Assembly: GCA_030693705.1 (NCBI GenBank)
Contig: JAUYAB010000079.1
Span: forward strand, 1 to 64,000
Direction: 5' to 3'
DNA: 64,000 bases
Source: Ignavibacteria bacterium
GTDB lineage: Bacteria; Bacteroidota; Ignavibacteria; Ignavibacteriales; Ignavibacteriaceae
Part shown: positions 56,360 through 64,000 of the stretch, piece after piece
Layout of the letters: each line of letters opens with the position of its first letter
Numbering within the stretch: position 1 is the stretch's first letter
The notes under the pieces: model-generated
Told to the model about the DNA's origin: nothing
Seen by the model: only the letters and a program-made list of their open reading frames with translations
The model's database searches: none
Program-made: the position numbers and the translations under genes

Positions 56360-57382
56360 ATGAACAACTCTCAATTAAGAATCCTTATTTTGCGCCCCGA
56401 CCGCCTGGGTGATGTTGTGCTTTCAACTCCGCTGCCGCGAGAAATTAAAAAGAAATATCCTGATGCTTTTATTGCGGTTCTTGTTCGAAACTACACAAAA
56501 GATGTTTACAACAATAATCCTTTTGTTAATGAAGTATTAGTTGAAGAAGAACTTGGTGATTCGTTTTGGCAGAGAGTGAAACGGATTCGATCGTTTAGTT
56601 TTACACATGGAGTTGCACTCCTTCCGACTGAAAAAAATAATTGGCTGCTCTTTTTTAGCGGAATAAAAATTAGAATCGGCGTTGGGCATAAGTTATATCA
56701 ATTCCTTTCTAACGCAAAGAGTATTTACCGGAGAAAATATATTCCTTTAAGGAATGAAGCTGATTATTGTTTGGATGCGTTGCGAAAAATCGGGATTGAA
56801 AAACCGGACACTGCGGTTTCAATTTATCTTTCGGTTGAAGAGAAAAAAAGAGCGATGGAAATCAGAGAATCTTTCTCAACTGACAAAAAAATATTTGTAG
56901 GCATTCACGTCACCAGCGGAAAATCAGCCCCAAATCTATCTTTAAAAGAATATCGCAAGCTTGCCGAATTACTTGTTCTTCAAAAAGATATTCAAGTATT
57001 AATTACGGAAAAAGAAATTCCGGATGAACTAAAAAACATTGAAGGCGTTTCATACTATTTTGAAAACCTTTCGTTGCGTGATTCAATAATTGCCTTTTCC
57101 GCAATGGATGTTCTAATTTCCGCCAGCACCGGACCGATGCACATCGCAGCAGCTCTCAAAGTAAAAACGCTTTCGGTTTTTTGTCCACTTCCTGCTTGTG
57201 AACCAATACTTTGGGGACCGCAAGGAAATGAGGCTTATTTCGTCATGCCGGAGGAAAATTACTGCGGTAAAGTTTGCTCAGGCGATCCGCAAAGTTGTAT
57301 GTTTGAAGGTGATGGGGGAATCAATGCAGAAAAAATTGTTTCGCAACTCCAAAAAATATTCCCTTCCGATGAGCAAAATTAA
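56360..57382 (+). CDS. Family 9 glycosyltransferase (heptosyltransferase-like)
   Basis: GT9 enzyme of 340 residues. Motifs: LRILILRPDRLGDVVLSTPL, FIAVLVRNYTKDVYNNNPFV, KIFVGIHVTSGKSAPN and ISASTGPMHIAAALKVKTLSVFCPL, the donor-binding region. Family members add heptose or related sugars from ADP-sugars to the LPS core. Ends with a C-terminal Cys cluster (NYCGKVCSGDPQSCM). The glycerate kinase gene starts inside its last codons. Confidence 0.92.
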   Translation: MNNSQLRILILRPDRLGDVVLSTPLPREIKKKYPDAFIAVLVRNYTKDVYNNNPFVNEVLVEEELGDSFWQRVKRIRSFSFTHGVALLPTEKNNWLLFFSGIKIRIGVGHKLYQFLSNAKSIYRRKYIPLRNEADYCLDALRKIGIEKPDTAVSIYLSVEEKKRAMEIRESFSTDKKIFVGIHVTSGKSAPNLSLKEYRKLAELLVLQKDIQVLITEKEIPDELKNIEGVSYYFENLSLRDSIIAFSAMDVLISASTGPMHIAAALKVKTLSVFCPLPACEPILWGPQGNEAYFVMPEENYCGKVCSGDPQSCMFEGDGGINAEKIVSQLQKIFPSDEQN

Positions 57383-58499
57383 TTTATTAATTGCTCCAAA
57401 CAGTTTTAAGGAGTGCGCAGACGCTACTGAAATTACTGCGATTATTCAAAATCAGTTTGCGGAAAATGAATTTAGAGTAAAGAGTATTCCCATTTCTGAT
57501 GGGGGCGACGGCTTCCTAAAAATTTGTGAAAACAATTTTCAACTAAATATTGTAACAAAAGATATCCAATCTTTTTATGATGAAAATTATTTTCAAGTTC
57601 CGGTTGGAATATCTAATGACCGCAAACAAATATTTTTAGAATCCGCTGAAATCATCGGGATGAAGAAAATCCCATTGGAGAAAAGAAACCCATCTATTTT
57701 GAATTCGAGTAATCTTGGTGAACTATTAATAAAATTGGGAAGTGAATATCCGGAAAATTCTAAAATTATTATTGGACTTGGCGGAACAGCCACCAACGAT
57801 TTAGGGCTTGGATTATGCGTTCCATTCGGGTTAAAACTTATCAACGCAAAAGGAATTGAGCTTCCGATTCAACCTAAATATTTTGTTGATGTTTCAACCA
57901 TTACTTTGCCGGAAAGAAAGATATCTATTCAAATAGAAGTTATAACCGATGTTGAAGTTCCTCTTTTCGGCCAAACGGGAACGTCACAAACTTTCGCGAA
58001 GCAAAAAGGGGCAACTGACAAAGAAATAGAAATTCTTGAAAAAGGTGTGATCAATGTTATTTCGATTATGAAACTGGAACATGGTATTGATGTTGCTTCT
58101 AAGTTAATCGGCGCCGGAGGTGGATTGTTATTAGGATTATCTCTAATTGCAGATTTGAAAATCTGTTTCGCAGAAGAATTTCTGTTGAAAAAACTCAAAC
58201 TTGAAGAAGAAATTAGACAAACGGATTTTATAATTACTGGCGAAGGAGCTTTTGATACACAAAGCATGATGAAGAAGGGAACCGGAATTCTCATAAATAG
58301 TGCGAAAAAACATCAAAAAAAGGTATTCGTGATCTGCGGAAAAGCGGATCGATCGGTTTCCTCATCTATGGATAACGGTGTAAGGATTTTTCCCCTAGAA
58401 AAATATTTTCCAACAGAGGAAGAATCTATTCAAAATTATAAAATCGGGATCGAAAAAGCCTGTGCAGAAATCAAGTCTTACATTTTATCCCACCCTTAA
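57369..58499 (+). CDS. Glycerate kinase (GK1 family)
   Basis: Kinase of 376 residues that phosphorylates glycerate using ATP. The start at ATG 57369 (MSKINLLIAPNSFKECADAT) matches the family N-terminus; the frame is open further upstream only because it overlaps the GT9 gene. Motifs: LIAPNSFKE, IPISDGGDGFL, IIIGLGGTATNDLGLG, LIGAGGGLLLGL, FIITGEGAFDTQSMMKKG and KVFVICGKADR. Overlaps the GT9 gene by 14 bases. Feeds three-carbon acids into glycolysis. Confidence 0.93.
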   Translation: MSKINLLIAPNSFKECADATEITAIIQNQFAENEFRVKSIPISDGGDGFLKICENNFQLNIVTKDIQSFYDENYFQVPVGISNDRKQIFLESAEIIGMKKIPLEKRNPSILNSSNLGELLIKLGSEYPENSKIIIGLGGTATNDLGLGLCVPFGLKLINAKGIELPIQPKYFVDVSTITLPERKISIQIEVITDVEVPLFGQTGTSQTFAKQKGATDKEIEILEKGVINVISIMKLEHGIDVASKLIGAGGGLLLGLSLIADLKICFAEEFLLKKLKLEEEIRQTDFIITGEGAFDTQSMMKKGTGILINSAKKHQKKVFVICGKADRSVSSSMDNGVRIFPLEKYFPTEEESIQNYKIGIEKACAEIKSYILSHP

Positions 58500-58562
58500 A
58501 TTTGTTAAATTTGAATTGACAAACTTGAAGACTACATTTGATTTTGTTGTAATTGAAGTATA

Positions 58563-58648
58563 TTCTTAATCATAATCCTTTTCTTAATCTTACTCTTTTT
58601 TTGCGAGTTAATAAGGATTATGAAAAAGATTATGAGTATGATTAAGAA
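58563..58648. repeat. Imperfect inverted repeat upstream of thyA
   Basis: Perfect 12-bp outer arms TTCTTAATCATA (58563-58574) and TATGATTAAGAA (58637-58648). Inside, AT-rich repeats of the AATC type (TAATCCTTTTCTTAATC against GGATTATGAAAAAGATTATG) give further partial pairing. About 86 bases, 41 bases before thyA. It could be an interspersed element or an RNA structure in the thyA leader. Confidence 0.65.
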
Positions 58649-58689
58649 GAAATATTAACAGAACATGAAAATTAATTTTATGGAGCACA

Positions 58690-59529
58690 ATGAAAGAATA
58701 TCTTGATTTAGTTCGTTTGGTAATGAACGAAGGAGTTAGAAAAAAATCGAGAACCGGCGTTGACACAATTTCGTATTTCTCCGCTTTTTATAAAGTAGAT
58801 TTGGCAAAAGGATTTCCTCTTTTAACAACAAAAAAAATGGAATGGAAATCCGTCATTCGTGAATTGCTCTGGTATTTATCAGGCGAAAACCACATTCGCA
58901 ACTTGCGCAAACATACAAAAATCTGGGATGCGTGGGCAGATGAAGATGGGAATCTTGAAACAGCTTACGGACATTATTGGCGTCATTTCCCAAGCGCAAA
59001 GAAAGATAAAAACGGCAACTGGGAAGTAACAGAGATAGACCAAATTCAATACGTAATTGATGAAATTAAAAATAAACCGTACAGCCGCAGATTACTTGTA
59101 ACCGCATGGGAACCGGGCAACGCAACAACCAGTAAGCTTCCGCCGTGCCATTACACTTTTGCATTTAACGTTTCCGGCGATAAATTAAATTGTCATTTAA
59201 CGCAGCGCTCCGGAGATATTGCGCTTGGTATTCCGTTTAATTTGGCGGCGTACTCAATGTTGACGCATATTATTGCGAACGAAACAAATTTGCAAGTCGG
59301 ACAATTTGCCCATACGATTATTGATGCTCATATTTATGTTGGCGATAAAGGAACTGAAAACGAAAAATATGATCACCTTGAAGGATTAAAAGAACAGTTG
59401 AAACGTGAACCCTTGGAACTGCCGACTCTTAATATTGCCACGAAACCATTGAAAGATTTAACTTTTGAAGATTTTGAAATTGTCGGTTACCAAAGTTATC
59501 CGAAAATAAAATTTGAGGTTGCTGTTTGA
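58690..59529 (+). CDS. thyA: Thymidylate synthase
   Basis: Folate-dependent ThyA of 279 residues: dUMP plus methylene-THF gives dTMP plus DHF. Motifs: RTGVDTISYFSAFYKVDL, FPLLTTKKMEWKSVIRELLW, the catalytic Cys C153 in PPCHYTF, and QRSGDIALGIPFNLA. Full length. The next gene, dihydrofolate reductase, overlaps it by 4 bases; the pair recycles the folate. Confidence 0.97.
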   Translation: MKEYLDLVRLVMNEGVRKKSRTGVDTISYFSAFYKVDLAKGFPLLTTKKMEWKSVIRELLWYLSGENHIRNLRKHTKIWDAWADEDGNLETAYGHYWRHFPSAKKDKNGNWEVTEIDQIQYVIDEIKNKPYSRRLLVTAWEPGNATTSKLPPCHYTFAFNVSGDKLNCHLTQRSGDIALGIPFNLAAYSMLTHIIANETNLQVGQFAHTIIDAHIYVGDKGTENEKYDHLEGLKEQLKREPLELPTLNIATKPLKDLTFEDFEIVGYQSYPKIKFEVAV

Positions 59530-60011
59530 GAATAATTATCATAGCGGCAATCGCTCAAAACGGAGTTATAGGAACAGCTAAAGGAGAAATGCCCTGGCAT
59601 GTAAAAGAAGAGTTTGCTCATTTCAAAAGCACAACTTTGGGTTCACCAATCATAATGGGAAGAAAAACTTTTGAAACGTTGGGAAAACCATTGAAGGGTA
59701 GATTGAACATAATCATAACACGTTCGGAGTCATTCCCTTCGATTGAAGAAACCTTGATACAGAACAGTTTATTGAGCGCTATTGACCATTGCAATAAAAA
59801 CAATTATGAAAAAATATTTATCATTGGCGGAAGGGAAATATATACACAGGCCATTCCCCTGGCAGATGAAATGATCTTGTCGTTTATGAAATTTAAAGCT
59901 GAAGGAGAAATTCTTTTCCCGGAATATGATGAAAATGATTGGCGAAAAACTGATGAGAGAAACTTGGAACAATTTTCTGTTGTTTATTTTGTAAGAAAAG
60001 GAAAGAACTGA
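59526..60011 (+). CDS. folA: Dihydrofolate reductase
   Basis: Enzyme of 161 residues: DHF plus NADPH gives THF. The start is TTG at 59526 overlapping the thyA stop (TTGA); no ATG lies close to the conserved N-terminus, so the unusual start is supported by MRIIIIAAIAQNGVIGTAKG. Other motifs: EMPWHVKEEFAHFK (catalytic acid), IIMGRKTFETLGKPL and IFIIGGREIYTQAI. Coupled to thyA. Confidence 0.96.
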   Translation: MRIIIIAAIAQNGVIGTAKGEMPWHVKEEFAHFKSTTLGSPIIMGRKTFETLGKPLKGRLNIIITRSESFPSIEETLIQNSLLSAIDHCNKNNYEKIFIIGGREIYTQAIPLADEMILSFMKFKAEGEILFPEYDENDWRKTDERNLEQFSVVYFVRKGKN

Positions 60012-60014
60012 TAC

Positions 60015-61874
60015 ATGTCAAAAATATCCATTCTCCCCGAAAATCTTGCGAATAAAATTGCTGCAGGAGAAGTTGTGCAAAGACCGGACTCGGTAGTAAA
60101 AGAATTGATGGAAAATGCGATTGACGCAGGCTCTACATTAATTGAAGTGCTGATAAAGAAAGCTGGAAAAGTTTTAATTCAAGTAATAGACAATGGCGAA
60201 GGAATGTTGGAAGAAGACGTTATTCTTTCCGTTCAAAAACATGCAACCAGTAAAATTTCTACTTTAGAAGATTTGGATGCGATCAAGACACTCGGCTTTC
60301 GAGGTGAGGCGTTGAGTGCTATTGCTGCTGTTAGTCAGCTTGAAATAAAAACAGAAACCCATATTGATGAACTTGGAACACTGCTTCGCGTTGAAGAAAG
60401 TCAATTCAATACTGAAAAAGGGTCGTTCTCCAAAGGAACTTCCGTCGCTGTAAAAAATCTGTTTTTTAATACTCCCGGCAGAAGAAATTTTCTAAAAACA
60501 GATACAACGGAGTTGAAGCACATCATCAACACCTTCACAAAACTGGCGTTGAGTAATCCACAAATCGCTTTTAAATTATTTATTGATGATTCACTTACTT
60601 TCGATCTCACTTCAGGAACGTTGACAAAACGGATTGAAGAAATTTTTGGCGAAGAAATGAGCGATGCGTTGATCCCGGTGCACGAAGAGACAGATTACAT
60701 TTCGTTAACGGGATTTATTGGCAAACCAAGTCTGCTAAAGAAAAACAAAGGAGAGCAATATCTTTTTCTCAATAACCGGTTTGTGCAAAGTAAACAGATT
60801 AATCACGCAGTTTTTACGGGATACGAAAATGTTCTTGAAAAAGGAGATTATCCTTTTTTCATTTTATTTTTGAGCATCGATTATAAACGGGTTGATGTTA
60901 ATGTGCATCCATCAAAATTGGAAGTCCGATTTGATGATGAAAAAGACATTTACAATTTTGTATTAGCGGTAATTAGAAAAAGCCTTGCTTCATTTGATAT
61001 GGTTCCCGGGTTGACTTTTCAATCAAAACCATTTCCAGGAAGCGAAGAAAGATTAAGAATAAATCCTTCACAAAAAATTGAAAGAAGAGATTTCAGCGAT
61101 CGTCCTACATCGAATCAAGAACCATACAAACCGAAAGCATATTCAGACAATGAAATAGATTTGCTCTTCGGAAGTCTGCGGAAAAATGTTGATACTCAAT
61201 CAATTCCACCGGGTGATAAAATGCCTTTCGATGCAGATGCGACAGAACCTCCAAAGCAGCAGCAACAAACAGTAATTCGCCGTTCAGATGAAGACGATGC
61301 GAACACTACATTCATCATTCAACTGCACAACAAATATATTTTGTCGCAGATAAAAACCGGATTGATGATCATCGACCAACATGTAGCACACGAAAGAATT
61401 TTGTATGAAAAAGCTCTGCAATTATTTGAAGCTAATTTCCCGTTCAGCCAGCAGTTAATATTTTCTAAAACGCTTGAAGTTGATCCTGCTACTTATAAGT
61501 TGATTAAAGAACTTTATCCCCATTTGTCAAATCTCGGTTTTACATTGAAATTCTTCAGCAGAAATACAATTGTTATTGAAGGAATTCCGCAAGAAGTTAA
61601 GCAGGGAACGGAAGAGAAAATCCTTTTTGAAATATTGGAAGAATATCATTTAAATGAACGCGAAAAGAAAATTACCGATGCAAAGGATAATATTGCAAAA
61701 TCTTATTCGTGCAGAACTGCTATTAAAGCAGGCGATAAACTTTCCGAAAAAGAAATGCGTTTGCTGATTGACCAACTGTTTGCGACCTCGATGCCATACG
61801 TATGTCCGCACGGCAGACCGATCGTTGTAAAAATATCTTTGGAAGAATTTGACAGAAGATTTGGAAGAACTTAA
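60015..61874 (+). CDS. mutL: DNA mismatch repair protein MutL
   Basis: MutL of 619 residues. The GHKL ATPase N-terminus is intact (LPENLANKIAAGEVVQRP, ELMENAIDAGST, DNGEGM, ATSKISTLEDL, GFRGEALSAI). A polar linker spans about 340-430. The C-terminal endonuclease domain has DQHVAHERILYE (D454-E465), close to the DQHAxxExxxxE consensus with one Ala to Val change, plus SCRTAIKAGD and CPHGRPI. So it is probably a nicking-type MutL rather than the methyl-directed kind. Starts 3 bases after folA. Confidence 0.96.
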   Translation: MSKISILPENLANKIAAGEVVQRPDSVVKELMENAIDAGSTLIEVLIKKAGKVLIQVIDNGEGMLEEDVILSVQKHATSKISTLEDLDAIKTLGFRGEALSAIAAVSQLEIKTETHIDELGTLLRVEESQFNTEKGSFSKGTSVAVKNLFFNTPGRRNFLKTDTTELKHIINTFTKLALSNPQIAFKLFIDDSLTFDLTSGTLTKRIEEIFGEEMSDALIPVHEETDYISLTGFIGKPSLLKKNKGEQYLFLNNRFVQSKQINHAVFTGYENVLEKGDYPFFILFLSIDYKRVDVNVHPSKLEVRFDDEKDIYNFVLAVIRKSLASFDMVPGLTFQSKPFPGSEERLRINPSQKIERRDFSDRPTSNQEPYKPKAYSDNEIDLLFGSLRKNVDTQSIPPGDKMPFDADATEPPKQQQQTVIRRSDEDDANTTFIIQLHNKYILSQIKTGLMIIDQHVAHERILYEKALQLFEANFPFSQQLIFSKTLEVDPATYKLIKELYPHLSNLGFTLKFFSRNTIVIEGIPQEVKQGTEEKILFEILEEYHLNEREKKITDAKDNIAKSYSCRTAIKAGDKLSEKEMRLLIDQLFATSMPYVCPHGRPIVVKISLEEFDRRFGRT

Positions 61875-61894
61875 TTAAAATTAGTTGGAACTAA

Positions 61895-61952
61895 AAAGTT
61901 GAATGTATAAAGTTATCAACTTTCTACTTGTAACTTTCCACTTTCTACTATA
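61895..61952. repeat. Small AT-rich repeat cluster upstream of the mutase gene
   Basis: AAAGTTGA (61895-61902) pairs with TCAACTTT (61916-61923), and the following bases repeat the unit ACTTTCTACTT/AACTTTCCACTTTCTACT. Simple low-complexity repeat or small hairpin; function unknown. Confidence 0.45.
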
Positions 61953-61974
61953 AACAATAAACAAAGAGGAAAAA

Positions 61975-63633
61975 ATGCCAGTATCCGAAGAATACAAAAA
62001 ACTTCGAGAAGAGTACAACCAAAAAGTTGAAAACTCATCAACCGATGGCAAAACTTATACTACCGTAAGCGGTGAACCTGTAAATGGATTCTACGGTCCG
62101 GATAATTTAGAAAATCACAATTATTTAAATGATCTAAATTTCCCCGGTGAATTCCCGTACACTCGCGGAATCCATGCGAATGGTTACCGCGGTAAAGTCT
62201 GGACGATGCGTCAATTTGCAGGATTTGGTTCTCCGGAAGATACCAATCAGCGGTTTCATTATTTATTGAAGAATGGACAAACCGGTTTGTCAGTAGCATT
62301 TGACTTGCCTACATTGATGGGTTGGGATGCCGATGCAGAATTAGCTCAGGGTGAAGTTGGTCTTTGTGGAGTTTCAATTTCATCTTTAAAGGATATGGAA
62401 ATTCTTTTAGATCGAATTCCTCTTGATAAAGTTTCTACTTCAATGACGATCAATTCGCCCGCGGCAATGGTTTTCGCTTTTTATTTAGCAGTTGCAAAAA
62501 AGCAGGGCGCTCCGTTTTCAAAATTACGCGGAACGATGCAAAATGATATTTTGAAAGAATACATTGCACAGAAAGAATTTATTTATCCTCCGCATCCTTC
62601 AATGCGAATTATAGTTGATATGATTGAGTATTGTAAAAATGAAGTTCCACAATGGAATCCGGTTTCCGTAAGCGGTTATCATATTCGCGAAGCAGGCTCT
62701 ACCGCAGTGCAAGAATTGGCTTATACTCTGGCAGATGGTTTTGCATACATCGAAGCAAGTATTGAGCGCGGAATGGATGTTGACGATTTCGCTCCGAGAA
62801 TTTCATTTTTCTTTAACGCTCACTTGGATTTCTTTGAAGAAATTGCAAAGTATAGAGCTGCGAGAAGAATTTACGCTAAAAGGATGAAAGAAAAGTACGG
62901 CGCAAAAAATCCACGCTCATGGTGGTTACGATTCCATTCTCAAACAGCAGGTTGTTCACTTACTGCACAACAACCGGAAAATAATATTGTCAGAACAGCA
63001 TTTCAGGCAATGGCTGCGGTGCTTGGCGGAACTCAATCGCTTCATACAAATTCGATGGATGAAACGCTCGCATTGCCAAGTGAGAAAGCTGTAAAAATCG
63101 CTTTGCGTACGCAACAGCTTATTGCCTATGAAACCGGAGTTACAAACACTGTTGATCCGCTTGGCGGCAGTTATTTTGTTGAAACTTTAACTGATAAAAT
63201 GGAAGCGCAGGCGAATAAAATATTTGAAGAGATCGATTCGCTTGGCGGAGTCATTCCCGCGATTGAAATGGGTTATTTTCAAAAAAATATTTCTGATGCC
63301 GCGTATCATTATCAAAAAGAAGTTGAAAGAAAAGAGAAAATTATTGTTGGCGTTAACGAATTTATCGAAGAAAATGAAAAAGTCGATATTCCTCTTTTAA
63401 CCGTTTCACCGGAAGTAGAACGTGTGCAACGGGAGCAGTTAAAAAACTTAAAAGAGTCTCGCAACGCAAATGAAGCGGAGAAAGCATTAGAAGAAATTCA
63501 ACTTGCAGCAAAAGAGAACAGAAACTTGATGCCGGTGTTGCTTGATGCGGCAGAAAAGTATGTTACGCTCGGCGAAATGGTGCATGAACTTCGTTTGGTT
63601 TTTGGAACTTATCAGGAAACGGCAGTCTTTTAA
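61975..63633 (+). CDS. Acyl-CoA (methylmalonyl-CoA-type) mutase large subunit
   Basis: Catalytic domain of a B12-dependent acyl-CoA mutase, 552 residues, without the cobalamin-binding domain (DxHxxG). Motifs: [74 protein letters not shown] and [13 protein letters not shown]. The length and RGTMQND fit the split methylmalonyl-CoA mutase large subunits whose small B12-binding partner is a separate gene, not seen here. It would interconvert methylmalonyl- and succinyl-CoA. RBS AGAGG at 61966-61970. Confidence 0.93.
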   Translation: MPVSEEYKKLREEYNQKVENSSTDGKTYTTVSGEPVNGFYGPDNLENHNYLNDLNFPGEFPYTRGIHANGYRGKVWTMRQFAGFGSPEDTNQRFHYLLKNGQTGLSVAFDLPTLMGWDADAELAQGEVGLCGVSISSLKDMEILLDRIPLDKVSTSMTINSPAAMVFAFYLAVAKKQGAPFSKLRGTMQNDILKEYIAQKEFIYPPHPSMRIIVDMIEYCKNEVPQWNPVSVSGYHIREAGSTAVQELAYTLADGFAYIEASIERGMDVDDFAPRISFFFNAHLDFFEEIAKYRAARRIYAKRMKEKYGAKNPRSWWLRFHSQTAGCSLTAQQPENNIVRTAFQAMAAVLGGTQSLHTNSMDETLALPSEKAVKIALRTQQLIAYETGVTNTVDPLGGSYFVETLTDKMEAQANKIFEEIDSLGGVIPAIEMGYFQKNISDAAYHYQKEVERKEKIIVGVNEFIEENEKVDIPLLTVSPEVERVQREQLKNLKESRNANEAEKALEEIQLAAKENRNLMPVLLDAAEKYVTLGEMVHELRLVFGTYQETAVF

Positions 63634-63634
63634 T

Positions 63635-64000
63635 ATGATGGAAATAATAAAACTAATTAGAGTACCGCAGTGGATAAAAAACTTTTTCGTTTTTATCCCG
63701 TTGGTTTATTCACGCAATCTTTTTCACACTGATTATTTGATAAAATCGCTTACGGCTTTTTTTATTTTTTGTTTGCTTTCAAGTGTAGTTTATGTGATAA
63801 ACGATATCGTTGATGCGGAAGCCGACAGACATCATCCTTTAAAAAAGAACAGACCAATTGCATCGGGGAAAATATCAAACGCCAATGGAATTACTATTGC
63901 AATAATTCTTTTGGCTCTTGGACTTCTGTTGTCAATTTACACGAACTCGATGTTCAAAATATTTGCCTTGCTGTATTTAGTCATCAACATTTTTTATTCG
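63635..64000 (+). CDS. UbiA-family prenyltransferase, partial (decaprenyl-phosphate phosphoribosyltransferase-like)
   Basis: The first 122 codons of a membrane protein cut by the window end; it starts at ATG 63635 (a second ATG follows at 63638), 1 base after the mutase stop. Translation gives LIRVPQWIKNFFVFIPLVYS, then a helix and YVINDIVDAEADRHHPLKKN, the NDxxDxxxD motif of the UbiA superfamily, with RPIASGKIS. The VPQWIKN start resembles the 5-phospho-ribosyl decaprenyl-phosphate synthase group used in arabinan-type sugars. The exact product is unsure because the C-terminus is missing. Confidence 0.82.
   Translation, partial: MMEIIKLIRVPQWIKNFFVFIPLVYSRNLFHTDYLIKSLTAFFIFCLLSSVVYVINDIVDAEADRHHPLKKNRPIASGKISNANGITIAIILLALGLLLSIYTNSMFKIFALLYLVINIFYS

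Noticed and set aside
1-64000. CRISPR arrays, rRNA and tRNA genes
   Set aside because: No evenly spaced direct repeats and no rRNA or tRNA cloverleaf sequences were recognised on either strand by eye.

Overview
The window looks like chromosomal DNA from a member of the Ignavibacteria (Ignavibacteriota/Chlorobi side of the Bacteroidota group). The signs are low GC, three proteins ending in the 'NYPNPFNP' type IX secretion (T9SS) C-terminal domain that is abundant in Ignavibacteria, two PorV/PorQ-like barrels, a bacillithiol synthase (BshC), an Hc1-like histone protein, carboxypeptidase-regulatory-domain TonB receptors, and many starts with weak or no Shine-Dalgarno sequence. This placement is inferred from protein families; no rRNA or tRNA gene was seen.

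Layout. 0-7 kb: a two-domain M16 peptidase, a T9SS-exported SBBP-repeat protein and a membrane ferredoxin of NapH type with a metal-binding-like tail. 7-19.5 kb: a T9SS beta-propeller ending in a strong terminator, then a compact five-gene run (TonB-dependent receptor, DUF4876-like lipoprotein, outer-membrane barrel, T9SS beta-propeller, caspase-fold/C25-like protein with HEAT repeats). This run is the best candidate for an undescribed surface system. 19.5-33.5 kb: mostly housekeeping and metabolism (aminotransferase, hydrolase, BioY, Fe-S oxidoreductase, histone-like protein, CapA, isocitrate/isopropylmalate dehydrogenase, MFS transporter, Dus, PAP2-like protein, PolX, crotonase, Apt). 33.5-39.2 kb: a small inverted-repeat element, a 7TM AraC regulator, a second TonB receptor and a complete 1.4 kb insertion sequence.

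39.2-47.6 kb: bshC, then a tightly overlapping cell-envelope glycan operon (flippase-like membrane protein, two family-2 glycosyltransferases, NodB deacetylase, radical SAM protein, DUF1207-like protein, M50 protease). The first glycosyltransferase is interrupted by an in-frame TGA. 47.6-52 kb: a lipoprotein, a beta-propeller with a FlgD-like domain and two PorV/PorQ-like barrels, probably T9SS-linked. 52-57.4 kb: surface polysaccharide genes (FemAB-like, GT4, methyltransferase, Wzx-like flippase, GT9). 57.4-64 kb: glycerate kinase, thymidylate synthase, dihydrofolate reductase, MutL, an acyl-CoA mutase large subunit and the start of a UbiA-type prenyltransferase cut by the window edge.

Other points: a PolX whose polymerase catalytic aspartates are substituted while its PHP nuclease site is intact; a palindrome inserted in frame in a hydrolase gene; and several imperfect hairpin elements between genes.
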